Shown here one piece after another: positions 1 to 8,369 of a stretch of DNA of 64,000 nucleotides. The notes under the pieces are model-generated. The model ran no database searches and was not told the origin of the DNA. It worked only from the letters and a program-made list of their open reading frames with translations. Every line of letters starts with the position of its first letter. The stretch's first letter is position 1. Both the position numbers and the translations under genes were made by a program. Origin of the DNA: CAUZIR01 sp965250195 (lineage in GTDB: Bacteria > Chloroflexota > Dehalococcoidia > Lucifugimonadales > UBA2962). The stretch spans positions 1,860,001-1,924,000 of the forward strand of contig OZ252295.1 in NCBI GenBank assembly GCA_965250195.1, read 5' to 3'.

Positions 1-471
1 GCCAGCGCCGGTCAATACTGCACAACCAACAATGGAACTCTCCATCGTAGCCTGATCTGCTGGTATTTTGACTGCCAGTTGGTCGCTGACCAGGCAATCC
101 TCGGCGAACGTCCCCACCGGTCCGTGAACCAGCTCGCCCCTGAACTTCACGCCAATCGGGCTGAGGCCGTCGATGAAGCCTCGTCCCGGGAACCCGTCCC
201 TGGGAACCCAGGTAGTGATAGCGTGGTCGCCCTCTTTCAAATGAGTCACGTCCTTGCCGACGTGCGTCACCACGCCCACACCCTCGTGGCCGAGAAGCTG
301 CGGGCACTGGTCGTCGGGGACCAGTTGGAGCTGGTGGACCTGCGAAAGACACAGTCCCGTTGCTGACTGTTTGACGATCACCTGGTGCGGTCCGGGGTCC
401 GGCACCTCCATCTCGTCGATAGCCATCCGCTGGTTGGTCCCGACCATTACGGCCGCCCGCGTCTTCAACAT
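1..471 (-). CDS. Zinc-dependent alcohol dehydrogenase (MDR family), N-terminal part, cut by window edge
   Basis: The first 157 residues of a medium-chain zinc alcohol dehydrogenase, which would oxidise an alcohol with NAD(P); the gene runs off the left edge. The catalytic zinc ligands appear to be C41 (GLCLSQ), H62-E63 (GHEGVG) and C150 (GCAVLTGAG, start of the nucleotide-binding half). The four-cysteine loop that holds the structural zinc in classical alcohol dehydrogenases is absent: the stretch around residues 85-105 contains no cysteine. The ATG is preceded by a good GAGGAG site. The substrate cannot be told. The family call is safe; the specific reaction is not. Confidence 0.85.
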   Translation of the reverse strand, partial: MLKTRAAVMVGTNQRMAIDEMEVPDPGPHQVIVKQSATGLCLSQVHQLQLVPDDQCPQLLGHEGVGVVTHVGKDVTHLKEGDHAITTWVPRDGFPGRGFIDGLSPIGVKFRGELVHGPVGTFAEDCLVSDQLAVKIPADQATMESSIVGCAVLTGAG

Positions 472-477
472 CGCTAC

Positions 478-515
478 TCCTCGTATACTGGTTGATGGAA
501 CGACTTCCTCGTATA
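478..515. promoter_or_regulatory. Paired direct repeat TCCTCGTATA upstream of the alcohol dehydrogenase
   Basis: The 10-mer TCCTCGTATA occurs at 478-487 and again at 506-515, 28 bp apart, in an AT-rich leader just upstream of the alcohol dehydrogenase start at 471. The nearer copy overlaps the ribosome-binding site, so the sequence is constrained there. The spacing and position would suit an operator, but no regulator gene is visible nearby. Confidence 0.3.
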
Positions 516-755
516 GGAAGAATCTATCGAACCGATAAGTAAATAGGGTTTCTCTAATATCGGGCGACCGTTTTACCGGTGCCAGATATCACACACCAGC
601 GGAATCCTAACATACGACACCACCCTCAAACGGACGGCTCCGGTCCTGCCCTGCATCCCGGTGATGGCCCGTTTTCGTACATATTAAAGAGCACCATCAG
701 GGACTGGATTTTGAGCATTTTCGGAAAGACGAAACTTAGGTACGGCCGCATACGC

Positions 756-1487
756 ATGCTGCTGGTGCTGGGCCTCGTGCTCGCCGCCGCCGTCACGGGC
801 GCCGCCAAGTGCGAGGGACGCTTCTCCGGCGGCACGGAGGACTTCACCGAAGAGCGTCTGGAGACCGCCATCACCATCGGCCAGAGCGACGCCGACTACG
901 GCCTCACGCTGGCGGCGGTGGCGGCCTACATGGCCGAGTTCGCCTTCGGTTTCCAGGTGGAGGTCGTGTCCCTCGCTGCCGGAGAAGTGCAGACTGCGCT
1001 GGAGAGCGGCCGGGTCGACCTCGTCCTGGACGCCGGTCAGCCAGACATCGACGAATGGTTCAAGGCGGCCGTAACGAACGGGACCATCCTCAGCACGGGG
1101 ACCACATATATCGACGAGGACGACTTCCCCGTCAGCGGGGCGGTGAGCCCGAGGCTGGCGGAGCTGGGAGCTGACTTCGTCGCGACCCTGACGGTCATGG
1201 AGCTGCGCCAGTCGCGGTTGGAAGAGACCGAGACGTGGTGGCACGACAACGATATCGACGGCGAGTTCCGCGCCGCCATCTACTTTCTGTGGAACTTCAA
1301 CTACGAAGACGACTGGAAATCGTGGATGAAGTGGGATCCGGCAGAGCGCGTCCGCCAGCAGCTCGAACGCTTCGCCAAGGTGCGTTACCCTGATTTGTAC
1401 GAGGGCATCGAGTACAACGAGCGCTTCAATCCCATTGTCTACGACGAGAACGGCACCCCCATACCCGTTAACTACGACGACGAGTAG
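756..1487 (+). CDS. Exported substrate-binding protein, glycine betaine/choline (OpuAC-like) type
   Basis: About 243 residues. The chosen ATG opens a short basic stretch, a hydrophobic segment and an AAKC sequence, which looks like a signal peptide (possibly a poor lipobox). The mature part begins ITIGQSDADYG and continues with LESGRVDLVLDAGQPD, the pattern by which OpuAC/ProX-type periplasmic proteins open their ligand-binding lobe. The C-terminus is acidic and rich in Trp and Tyr, in keeping with aromatic cages for quaternary amines. No permease or ATPase gene adjoins it, so it is an orphan binding protein here. The frame stays open upstream to 579; the later start is chosen because of the signal peptide. 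Confidence 0.5.
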   Translation: MLLVLGLVLAAAVTGAAKCEGRFSGGTEDFTEERLETAITIGQSDADYGLTLAAVAAYMAEFAFGFQVEVVSLAAGEVQTALESGRVDLVLDAGQPDIDEWFKAAVTNGTILSTGTTYIDEDDFPVSGAVSPRLAELGADFVATLTVMELRQSRLEETETWWHDNDIDGEFRAAIYFLWNFNYEDDWKSWMKWDPAERVRQQLERFAKVRYPDLYEGIEYNERFNPIVYDENGTPIPVNYDDE

Positions 1488-1499
1488 GGTAGCCGCCCT

Positions 1500-2033
1500 C
1501 TAAAGGGAACTGGCTAACTCGGCCCAGTCTCGCACCATTTGGCGCTGCCCGCCGGTGTAAGGCGAGCCCATGGGCCCGCCGATCAGGCCGTCCCGCATCC
1601 GGCCCATCTCGTCCAGTGCCTGCTGACCGGACAGGCCGCAGCGCACCAGCCAGCAGCCCACCACCGCGCCCGTCCTGCCCATGCCGATCATGCAGTGCAC
1701 GTAGACCACCTCGCCCGCTTCGAGCGCCCCATCGACAGTGTCCAGCACTCGCACCATGATCTCCGGTTCGGGCGGCGTCATATCGGGAATCGGGAACCTA
1801 ATGTAGGCGGCGGCCTTGCCCCGCAACGCGGCCTCGTCTACCAGGACGTCTGAATAGGGTTCCAACTCGCCCGCCTCTGTCAGGTCGATGAACGTCGTAA
1901 TCCCGGCGTCCAGTAGTGAACGCAGCTTCGGCCGGGCGACGTCGCCGTCCAGCGAACCGGGATAGCTACCCGCCATGAACCGGCCGGGGCTCACCCAGTA
2001 CGAGTGGTCCACCGGCCCGTAAGCGTCAATCAC
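1500..2033 (-). CDS. Dual-specificity/tyrosine protein phosphatase
   Basis: A 177-residue cysteine-based phosphatase. The signature HCMIGMGRTG gives the nucleophile C114 and phosphate-binding R120 (CX5R), and the loop IPDMTPP around residue 84 supplies the likely general-acid Asp. The length suits a single compact dual-specificity domain without extra regions. The GTG start lies 28 bp downstream of the stop of the enolase-superfamily gene on the same strand, so the two may be cotranscribed. It could act on protein phosphotyrosine or on small phosphoesters; the sequence does not decide. Confidence 0.85.
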   Translation of the reverse strand: MIDAYGPVDHSYWVSPGRFMAGSYPGSLDGDVARPKLRSLLDAGITTFIDLTEAGELEPYSDVLVDEAALRGKAAAYIRFPIPDMTPPEPEIMVRVLDTVDGALEAGEVVYVHCMIGMGRTGAVVGCWLVRCGLSGQQALDEMGRMRDGLIGGPMGSPYTGGQRQMVRDWAELASSL

Positions 2034-2081
2034 CAGTTGGGCCCGTCCCCCTAACTATTAATCACCAGTTGGACCCGTCCC
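2028..2081. repeat. 22-bp direct repeat spanning a gene junction
   Basis: AATCACCAGTTGG followed by RCCCGTCCC occurs at 2028-2049 and 2060-2081 with one mismatch. One copy encodes the last residues and stop of the enolase-superfamily gene. The other covers the start of the phosphatase gene. It looks like a small local duplication. Confidence 0.6.
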
Positions 2082-3249
2082 GGGTCCAGGCGTGCTCCCG
2101 CGCTACGTCCTCGTTCAGGTCCGTGCCCCAGCCCGGTCCCGTCGGCGTCTTCATGCGGCCGTCCTCTATCTCCGGCAGCTTGGTGACGAGATCGTCCTTC
2201 CATGGCACATCGTCCACGTCGATCTCCATGATGCGAACGTTGGCGAGGACCGCGCATAGGCTCGCACTAATGTAGCTGGCCAGATGAGAGTAGAAGTTGT
2301 GCGGCGCCACGTTCAACTCGTGCGACTCGGCCAGGTCGCCGACCTTCTTGGACTGGGCGAACCCGTTCCAAGGCACGTCGATCATGTACACATCGGCGCT
2401 GCGGGCGAGGAAATAGGGCAGGTAGCCGCGCATGTAGTAAAGGTTCTCCCCCGTGCAGATCCTGGTACTCGTAGAGTCCTTTATCTGGCGCAAGGCCTCT
2501 GGGTCGTACATGTCGACTTCGAGCCACAGTAGATCGAGAGGCTCTAGCGCTTTGGCAATGCGCATGACGGCCTCCGGCTTGAAGTTGAAGTTCAGGTCCA
2601 GGTTGATGTCGATGTTCGGGCCCACCGCGTCGCGGAACGTGCCAATCTGGGCCACGATGTGGTCCAGCAGCGCCCGATCGACATCTTGATCCGTCGTGCC
2701 CGGTCCGCCGCCGAAGCCAGGAAAGTGCAGCGACGCCGGTTCACCGGGCAGGATGATGTTCGTCTTCAGCGCCGTATAGCCCCGTGCGACGACCTCCCGG
2801 CCGAGGTCAGCGAGGTCGTCGAGCGTGCGTATCGGCGGCGTGCCCAGAAGTTCGTGGTTGGTCGCCCGAGTCGAGCCGCAATGCGACCAGTAAAGGCGCA
2901 CGTCGTCCCGGGTCGGCCCCCCAAACATCTCGACGACCGATATGCCCAGCGCCTTGGCCTTGAGGTCCAGCAGCGCGTTCTCGACGCCCGCAATCGCCTT
3001 GGCGCCGATGCCTCCGATGCTCTGGCGGGTGCGGCGCATCATGTCCCAGTAGCGCATCTCGAATGCCGTCGGGTCGGCGCCGATCAGAAGGTCAGACATG
3101 TCCTGAATCGTACCCACCACCCCGTGCGGAGAGCGCCCGTCCGAGCACTCCCCGTAGCCGACAGTGCCATCGTCCGCCTCGATCTTTACGAAGATCCAGG
3201 GCCGCCACCCGGCGTCGACAATAAAAGTCTCGATGTTTGCGATCTTCAT
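2062..3249 (-). CDS. Enolase-superfamily protein, mandelate racemase/sugar-acid dehydratase type
   Basis: A 395-residue member of the mandelate racemase/muconate lactonising branch, which abstracts the proton alpha to a carboxylate, usually to dehydrate a sugar acid. Visible parts are the capping domain (1-120), the barrel with K162 (TALKTN), the three metal ligands D218 (NLDLN), E244 (LWLEVD) and E268 (TGEN), and H317 (APHNFYSH) as likely acid/base. The frame extends upstream, but the ATG at 3249 has a GGAGGGG site and begins the conserved MKIANIETF strand. It is divergent from the RraA-type aldolase at 3372, which suggests a paired dehydration-aldol step. The substrate is unknown. Confidence 0.85.
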   Translation of the reverse strand: MKIANIETFIVDAGWRPWIFVKIEADDGTVGYGECSDGRSPHGVVGTIQDMSDLLIGADPTAFEMRYWDMMRRTRQSIGGIGAKAIAGVENALLDLKAKALGISVVEMFGGPTRDDVRLYWSHCGSTRATNHELLGTPPIRTLDDLADLGREVVARGYTALKTNIILPGEPASLHFPGFGGGPGTTDQDVDRALLDHIVAQIGTFRDAVGPNIDINLDLNFNFKPEAVMRIAKALEPLDLLWLEVDMYDPEALRQIKDSTSTRICTGENLYYMRGYLPYFLARSADVYMIDVPWNGFAQSKKVGDLAESHELNVAPHNFYSHLASYISASLCAVLANVRIMEIDVDDVPWKDDLVTKLPEIEDGRMKTPTGPGWGTDLNEDVAREHAWTRDGSNW

Positions 3250-3371
3250 GGTTTGAGAGCCCCTCCGTAGGCTAATGAGGTCGGCGGATTGTAACCCAGG
3301 GCAGCGCTGCGGCATGGCATGACCGGGTGTTACATTCCACCCCCAGGCTCTGAGATTAAGAGGAACCATCC

Positions 3372-4040
3372 ATGACCGAGAAGCCCAATCCCGGCCGCAC
3401 CCTGACCGAGCGCCTGTCTCGCTGCTACAGTGGTGCGGTCTACGATGCCATGCGCGATCTCGGCATGCCCGCTTCAGCGCTGCCCAGCGACATACGGCCG
3501 CTCGACCCCAAACGGACGCTCGTCGGTCCCATCTGGGCGGCCGAAGGCAGGCCCCAGCCCGGCATCGACGCTGACACCTCTCTGTTGGGCTGGACCCGGC
3601 TGCTCAGCGCCGCGCCATCGGGCTCGGTCGTCGTGTGTCAGCCCAACGACGACTCCATCGCGCACATGGGCGAACTGTCCGCTGAAACTCTCCGACTGAG
3701 AGGGGTCACCGGTTACCTCGTGGACGGTGGCTGTCGAGATACCGACTTCATCACCCGCATGGGCTTTCCCGTCTTCTGCCGCTACAATACCCCGGCCGAC
3801 ATTGTCGGCCGCTGGGCCGTCACGGCCCTGGGCGAGCCGATAAGCATCGGCGGAGTGCCAGTCGAAACCGGAGATTTTTTGCTGGCGGACATAGACGGCG
3901 CGGTGGTGATTCCAGAGGCCAGGGTTGAAGAAGTCGTCGCCGAGGCCGAGCGCCTCATGACCACCGAGAGCGAGCTGCGCAACGCCATCATGTCCGGCAT
4001 GGACCCGAGCGAGGCATATCTCCGGTTCAGGGTCTTCTAG
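3372..4040 (+). CDS. RraA-like protein / HMG-type class II aldolase family
   Basis: 222 residues of the RraA-like fold. The family core GYLVDGGCRDTD (residues 114-125) carries R122 and D123, which in 4-hydroxy-4-methyl-2-oxoglutarate aldolases bind substrate and metal. Family members either cleave 2-oxo-4-hydroxy acids or inhibit RNase E. The catabolic neighbourhood and the divergent dehydratase favour the aldolase role here (inference). It is preceded by AAGAGGAACC. Its last 4 bp overlap the end of the convergent peptidase gene. Confidence 0.8.
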   Translation: MTEKPNPGRTLTERLSRCYSGAVYDAMRDLGMPASALPSDIRPLDPKRTLVGPIWAAEGRPQPGIDADTSLLGWTRLLSAAPSGSVVVCQPNDDSIAHMGELSAETLRLRGVTGYLVDGGCRDTDFITRMGFPVFCRYNTPADIVGRWAVTALGEPISIGGVPVETGDFLLADIDGAVVIPEARVEEVVAEAERLMTTESELRNAIMSGMDPSEAYLRFRVF

Positions 4041-5023
4041 GCACCCATCTCCGAAGCAGCCGGAATCCCTCCCAGCCCCGTCGCTGCGAGCACGCCGCTG
4101 ACGGCTGCCTGTGCCACGCAGTGGGCCGCCGCCGCTCCCAGCCGGGTCATGTCCACCGGCGTGTCCGTCGCGCCCGTGCCAATAGCGAACAGCGTGTCTC
4201 CGTCGTACTGCAGGTGCGCGGGCCGCACCGCCAGGGCGATGCCGTCGTGCCCTACCGTCGCCAGCCGGTTCGCCTCAGTCGTCGTGAGCCGAACGTTCGT
4301 GGCGATAATGCCGATCGTGGTATTCGTGCCGGATGCCCACCTGGGCGGCGAGTAAGCATCGGAGACAATCAGCTTCAGCGAGTCGACAATCGCGCCGTCG
4401 GAATCACGGGGGCCTGCCAGTATCCGGCCGTCGGCCGGGTCGTAAATCCCGCCGATGGAGTTCGTCACCACCGTCGCTCCCACCATCACACCGTCTCCAA
4501 GGTCCACCGACGCCGTGCCGAACCCGCCCTTCATCGCCTGTTTTAGCTCTCCCAGCTTGCCCACCGTTGCCCCAGTCCCGGCACCCACAGTGCCCTGTGG
4601 TGACGCCGAGTCGAGCGCCGACTCGCTGGCAGAAAAGCCATCGTCGGCCGTCGGCCTGACCCGGTGGTTTATAAAGCCCAGGTCGAAAATGACGGCCCCT
4701 GGGACTCGGGGGACATAAATGCGACCGAGCCGGTAGCCTTTTCGATGAGCTTCGAGATAGCGCAGAATGCCCGACGCTGCGTCGAGGCCGAACACCGTGC
4801 CCCCGGTGAGCAAGATCGCGTGCACCACCGAGTCCACTGAAGTGGGTGAAAGCATGGCGATCTCCCGGGAGCCGGGAAACGCGCCCATCACCGAGACGCC
4901 GCCCACGGCGCCGTCCTCGCACAGGATCACCGAGCAGCCGGTACCTGCGCCGGGGTCTGTGTGGTGGCCGACCCGGATGCCGGTAACGTCGGTGATGCAG
5001 TTGCCCGGTCCGGTCACGATCAT
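4037..5023 (-). CDS. P1-family N-terminal nucleophile peptidase (DmpA/NylC type, family S58)
   Basis: 328 residues. The opening CITDVTGIRVGHHTD and the glycine-rich GAGTGATVGK are typical of the DmpA aminopeptidase / 6-aminohexanoate-oligomer hydrolase family. These self-cleave to expose an N-terminal nucleophile. The likely cleavage is Asn-Thr within SGTNTTIG, giving T235 as nucleophile, which matches NylC rather than the serine of DmpA. The substrate could be a small peptide, beta-peptide or amide. It shares a 120-bp divergent promoter region with the phosphotriesterase-like operon at 5144. Confidence 0.85.
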   Translation of the reverse strand: MIVTGPGNCITDVTGIRVGHHTDPGAGTGCSVILCEDGAVGGVSVMGAFPGSREIAMLSPTSVDSVVHAILLTGGTVFGLDAASGILRYLEAHRKGYRLGRIYVPRVPGAVIFDLGFINHRVRPTADDGFSASESALDSASPQGTVGAGTGATVGKLGELKQAMKGGFGTASVDLGDGVMVGATVVTNSIGGIYDPADGRILAGPRDSDGAIVDSLKLIVSDAYSPPRWASGTNTTIGIIATNVRLTTTEANRLATVGHDGIALAVRPAHLQYDGDTLFAIGTGATDTPVDMTRLGAAAAHCVAQAAVSGVLAATGLGGIPAASEMGA

Positions 5024-5024
5024 A

Positions 5025-5050
5025 GGCGCCCCATGCTACACTCCCGCCCA
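5025..5050 (+). promoter_or_regulatory. Putative extended -10 promoter of the phosphotriesterase-like operon
   Basis: ATGCTACACTCCCG, with an extended -10 shape (TG-C-TACACT, -10 at 5037-5042), lies about 100 bp upstream of the first phosphotriesterase-like gene. The same 14-mer with matching flanks recurs at 37010-37023 upstream of the fourth paralogue, which supports a shared function. No clear -35 box is seen. Confidence 0.4.
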
Positions 5051-5143
5051 CTGTAGGAGCACCCTCGCTGGGCGTGCGCACCCGGTAGCACCGGGCACCA
5101 GACGAAGACCAGGCGAAGCTCGGGGGAAACGGGGAAGGTGAAA

Positions 5144-6211
5144 GTGGCGAGCCAGACAAGCGGTTACATGACCGGAAAAGTCCAGACCGTGCTGGGGCCG
5201 ATAGAACCCTCAGCAATGGGTGTGACGCTGACGCACGAACACATCCTGCTTGACCTCACCTGCTACTACGCCCAGCCCGACGAGGCCTCCCGCCGCTGGT
5301 ACCACGACAAGCCGTTCACTATGGACATGGTGGGCAAAGCCAACACCCTGTGGTACGTCAACACCGACAACGGCCAGCTATTCGACGAGGCCGATGCGAC
5401 CCGTGCCATCGGCGATTACATGCTTGCCGGTGGCAACACCGTCGTCGACGTGACCAACTATGATATCGGCCGCGACCCGCTCGCGTTGGCTCGCATCTCC
5501 CGCGCCACGGGTCTGAACATCGTCATGGGCGCGGGCCACTACGTGCCGAAAGCCCACCCGGCCGACATGGACGAGCGGTCCGAAGACGCAATTTACGAAC
5601 GGTTTCTTCGGGACATAACCCTGGGTGTCGGAGACACTGGCGTAAAGACCGGAGTCATCGGCGAACTGGGCAACGTCTCGCCCATGACTGAAAACCAGCG
5701 CAAAGTCCTGCGGGCGGCGGGACGCGCCCACGCCGAGACCGGCGCCCCCGTATCGATCCACCCCGGCCACCACGAAGACAGCCACATGGAGATACTCGAC
5801 GTACTCGATAAGGCGGGCTGCCCGCCCGGCAACGTCATCATGGGTCACCTGTGCTGGACCGTCGACGACTACGAAACGCTCAAGCGCCTAGCCGAAACGG
5901 GCTGCTACCTGGAATACGACGTAATCGGCTTCGAAGGCTCCGGCCTCGAATACCTGGGCGGGTTTTTGGATCCTCTCAGCGACGTACAGCGCGTCGAGCA
6001 CCTCGAGTTCCTCGTCGGTTCGGGTTATGGAGACCGCATACTCGTGGCGCAGGATGTGTGCATGAAGTGGTTTCGAGCCAGCCACGGCGGCAAGGGCTAT
6101 GCCCACGTGTTGGAGAATATCGTCCCCCGATTGCGAGCCCGAGGCTGGACGCAGGCCCAATTAGACGACATGCTCATTCACAACCCGGCCAGGGCATTGG
6201 CGTTCGGCTAG
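5144..6211 (+). CDS. Phosphotriesterase-family metal-dependent hydrolase (copy 1)
   Basis: About 355 residues of the PTE/Php amidohydrolase fold, which hydrolyses phosphotriesters, lactones or esters with two metals. The expected ligands, numbered from this start, are H31 and H33 (LTHEH), E174 (VIGELGN), H206 (SIHPG), H235 (IMGHL) and D304 (VAQDV). The bridging ligand is Glu, as in E. coli Php, not the carboxylated Lys of true phosphotriesterases and lactonases. GTG 5144 is preferred because GGGGAAGG lies at a normal distance; GTG 5138 is in frame. It is first of three tandem paralogues separated by 23-26 bp and almost certainly cotranscribed. Confidence 0.85.
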   Translation: MASQTSGYMTGKVQTVLGPIEPSAMGVTLTHEHILLDLTCYYAQPDEASRRWYHDKPFTMDMVGKANTLWYVNTDNGQLFDEADATRAIGDYMLAGGNTVVDVTNYDIGRDPLALARISRATGLNIVMGAGHYVPKAHPADMDERSEDAIYERFLRDITLGVGDTGVKTGVIGELGNVSPMTENQRKVLRAAGRAHAETGAPVSIHPGHHEDSHMEILDVLDKAGCPPGNVIMGHLCWTVDDYETLKRLAETGCYLEYDVIGFEGSGLEYLGGFLDPLSDVQRVEHLEFLVGSGYGDRILVAQDVCMKWFRASHGGKGYAHVLENIVPRLRARGWTQAQLDDMLIHNPARALAFG

Positions 6212-6237
6212 AGCCGGACGCACAAAGGGGGAAGAAG

Positions 6238-7290
6238 ATGACCACCATGACCGGAAAAGTCCAGACCGTGCTGGGTCCGATCGACCCCGCCGACATGGGC
6301 GTCACCATTACCCACGAGCACCTGGTCATCGACATGACCGGCTACTCATACCAGCCCGAGGAGGCGACCCTGCGCGCCCTCTGGGACAAGCCCTACACCA
6401 TGGACATGGTCGGCCAGTACGCCAAAGCCGTCTGGTTCAACCGCGACATCATGCAGCTGTACTCTGAGCAGGCGGCCATTGAAGAGGTCGAAAAATTCAT
6501 GCTCGCCGGAGGCGGCACCGTCGTCGATACCACCAATTGGGATCTGGGCCGCAGCCCGGCGACGCTCGCCCGCATCTCCCGTGCCACCGGCCTGCACATC
6601 GTCATGGGCGCGGGCCACTACGTTCCGCTCCTGCGCCCGGCCGACATGGACGGTCGCACCGAAGACTCCATCTATGAGCGCATCGTCGCCGACGTGACCG
6701 AGGGCGTTGGCGATACGGGCATCAAGTCCGGCGTCATTGGCGAGATCGGCAACGTCCACCCCCTCGACGACAACCAGACCAAAGCCCTGCGGGCGGCTGG
6801 CCGGGCCCATTTAGCAACCGGCGCTCCCATCTCCATCCACCCCGGCGGCGTCGACGAATCTCCCATGGCGATCCTGGAAGTGTTGGCCGAGTCCGGCGTC
6901 GACCTCGGTCGCGTCATCATGGGCCACCTCGACTTCGCCGTCCGCGATACGGGCGCCCTGGTGGCCATTGCCGAGACGGGCTGCGTTCTGGAGTACGACA
7001 CGTTGGGCGCCGAGGACAGCGGCATGGACTACATGGGCACCGAGCTGCGCATGCCCACCGACGGCGAGCGCCTCGCAGCTCTCGATTTTCTTGTCGAACG
7101 GGGCTACGAAGACCGCATAGTGCTGGCACAAGACGTGTGCTTCCAGCGCATGCACACCGCAACCGGTGGACATGGCTTCGCCCACATCGTCGAGTCCATC
7201 GTGCCCCGTCTATTGGACCGGGGTTACAGTCGTGAACAAATCGAAAAATTCCTCGTACGCAACCCCGCCAAAGCCCTCGCGTACGCCTAG
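6238..7290 (+). CDS. Phosphotriesterase-family metal-dependent hydrolase (copy 2)
   Basis: 350 residues, clearly paralogous to its neighbours (shared TGKVQTVLGPID start, FMLAGGGTVVD and GHYVP blocks). The metal ligands are conserved: THEH, the Glu of VIGEIGN, SIHPG, MGHLD and LAQDV. The start is set by AAAGGGGGAAGAAG directly upstream of the ATG, although the frame stays open far upstream through copy 1. Differences between copies cluster in the loop after GHLD (EYDTLGAEDSG here), which in this fold shapes the substrate pocket, so the copies may have different substrates (inference). Confidence 0.85.
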   Translation: MTTMTGKVQTVLGPIDPADMGVTITHEHLVIDMTGYSYQPEEATLRALWDKPYTMDMVGQYAKAVWFNRDIMQLYSEQAAIEEVEKFMLAGGGTVVDTTNWDLGRSPATLARISRATGLHIVMGAGHYVPLLRPADMDGRTEDSIYERIVADVTEGVGDTGIKSGVIGEIGNVHPLDDNQTKALRAAGRAHLATGAPISIHPGGVDESPMAILEVLAESGVDLGRVIMGHLDFAVRDTGALVAIAETGCVLEYDTLGAEDSGMDYMGTELRMPTDGERLAALDFLVERGYEDRIVLAQDVCFQRMHTATGGHGFAHIVESIVPRLLDRGYSREQIEKFLVRNPAKALAYA

Positions 7291-7313
7291 CGCGGGCACG
7301 AGGCTCGACCACC

Positions 7314-8369
7314 ATGCCATCTGACATGTCAGGAAGAATCCAGACCGTGCTGGGCCCGATAGACCCGTCCGAAATGGGCGTGACGCTAACGCACGAGCAT
7401 CTGTTAATAGACCTCGCCGGCTACTCCGTGGACGTCGAAGAGGCGACGTTGCGCGGCCTGTGGGACAGGTCCTACACCATCGACATGGTCGGCGAGTTCG
7501 CCACCAAGGGCTACGCCAACAAGGACGTGCTACAACTGCTCTCTGAGGAGACGGCAACACAGGAGGTCCGAGCCTTCATGCTCGCGGGCGGCGGCACCGT
7601 CGTCGACGCCACCAACTGGGACCTCGGCCGCGACCCTCTCGCGCTCGCCCGCATCTCCCGTTCGACCGGGCTTAACGTCGTGATAGGCTCCGGGCACTAT
7701 GTCCCCTCGTTCCGGCCCCCGGACATGGCCGAGCGCTCCGAAGACTCCATAACCGAGCGCATAATCGGCGACGTTAAACAGGGCGTCGGTGACACGGGGA
7801 TAAGGGCGGGCTTGATCGGCGAGATCGGCAACATCCACCCGTCCGACGACGACCAGCGCAAGGTGCTCCGCGCCGCCGCCCACGCCCAGCGGGCCACCGG
7901 TGCCACCATCCTGATCCACCCCGGCATCGACGATACGTCGGCCTCAGAAATACTGGAAGTCCTGTCCAAAGCAGGGGCCGACCTAACGCGCGTCATCATG
8001 GGCCACCTCGACTACTCCGTACGTGACCCGGCTCATCTCAAGGCCGTTGCCGAGACCGGTTGCTACCTGGAATACGACACCTTCGGCATGGAGCCCACCG
8101 GCCTCATCGAGTGGGGTCGCGAGGTGCCCATCCCCAGTGACGCCGAGCGCATCGACACCCTCGAATTTCTCATCGATGCCGGTTACGGCGATCGCATTCT
8201 GCTCGCGCAAGACGTGTGTCTCAAGTACATGCAGTCAGTCACCGGCGGCCACGGCTTCGCCCACGTCGTCGAATCCATAGCGCCCCGAATGAGCGCGCGC
8301 GGTTTCACACCCGAGCACATCGAGGGCTTCCTGGTGACGAACCCGGCCAGCGCGATAGCTTTCGTCTAG
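7314..8369 (+). CDS. Phosphotriesterase-family metal-dependent hydrolase (copy 3)
   Basis: 351 residues, third of the tandem set. THEH, LIGEIGN with the bridging Glu, LIHPG, MGHLD and LAQDV are all present, so it should be active. The spacing to copy 2 is 23 bp, and no terminator is seen between them. The final residues NPASAIAF match the family's conserved NPA-A ending, showing the protein is complete. The upstream ribosome site is weak (CACGAGG), which may mean translation is coupled to copy 2. Confidence 0.85.
   Translation: MPSDMSGRIQTVLGPIDPSEMGVTLTHEHLLIDLAGYSVDVEEATLRGLWDRSYTIDMVGEFATKGYANKDVLQLLSEETATQEVRAFMLAGGGTVVDATNWDLGRDPLALARISRSTGLNVVIGSGHYVPSFRPPDMAERSEDSITERIIGDVKQGVGDTGIRAGLIGEIGNIHPSDDDQRKVLRAAAHAQRATGATILIHPGIDDTSASEILEVLSKAGADLTRVIMGHLDYSVRDPAHLKAVAETGCYLEYDTFGMEPTGLIEWGREVPIPSDAERIDTLEFLIDAGYGDRILLAQDVCLKYMQSVTGGHGFAHVVESIAPRMSARGFTPEHIEGFLVTNPASAIAFV

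Noticed and set aside
684..1244. Long minus-strand frame opposite the binding-protein gene
   Set aside because: A mirror frame of high-GC coding DNA; its residues are compositionally biased, and the plus strand has a signal peptide and family motifs.
5851..6237. Upstream extension of the second phosphotriesterase-like gene through copy 1
   Set aside because: The region is an open shadow frame; the ribosome site and family alignment place the start at 6238.
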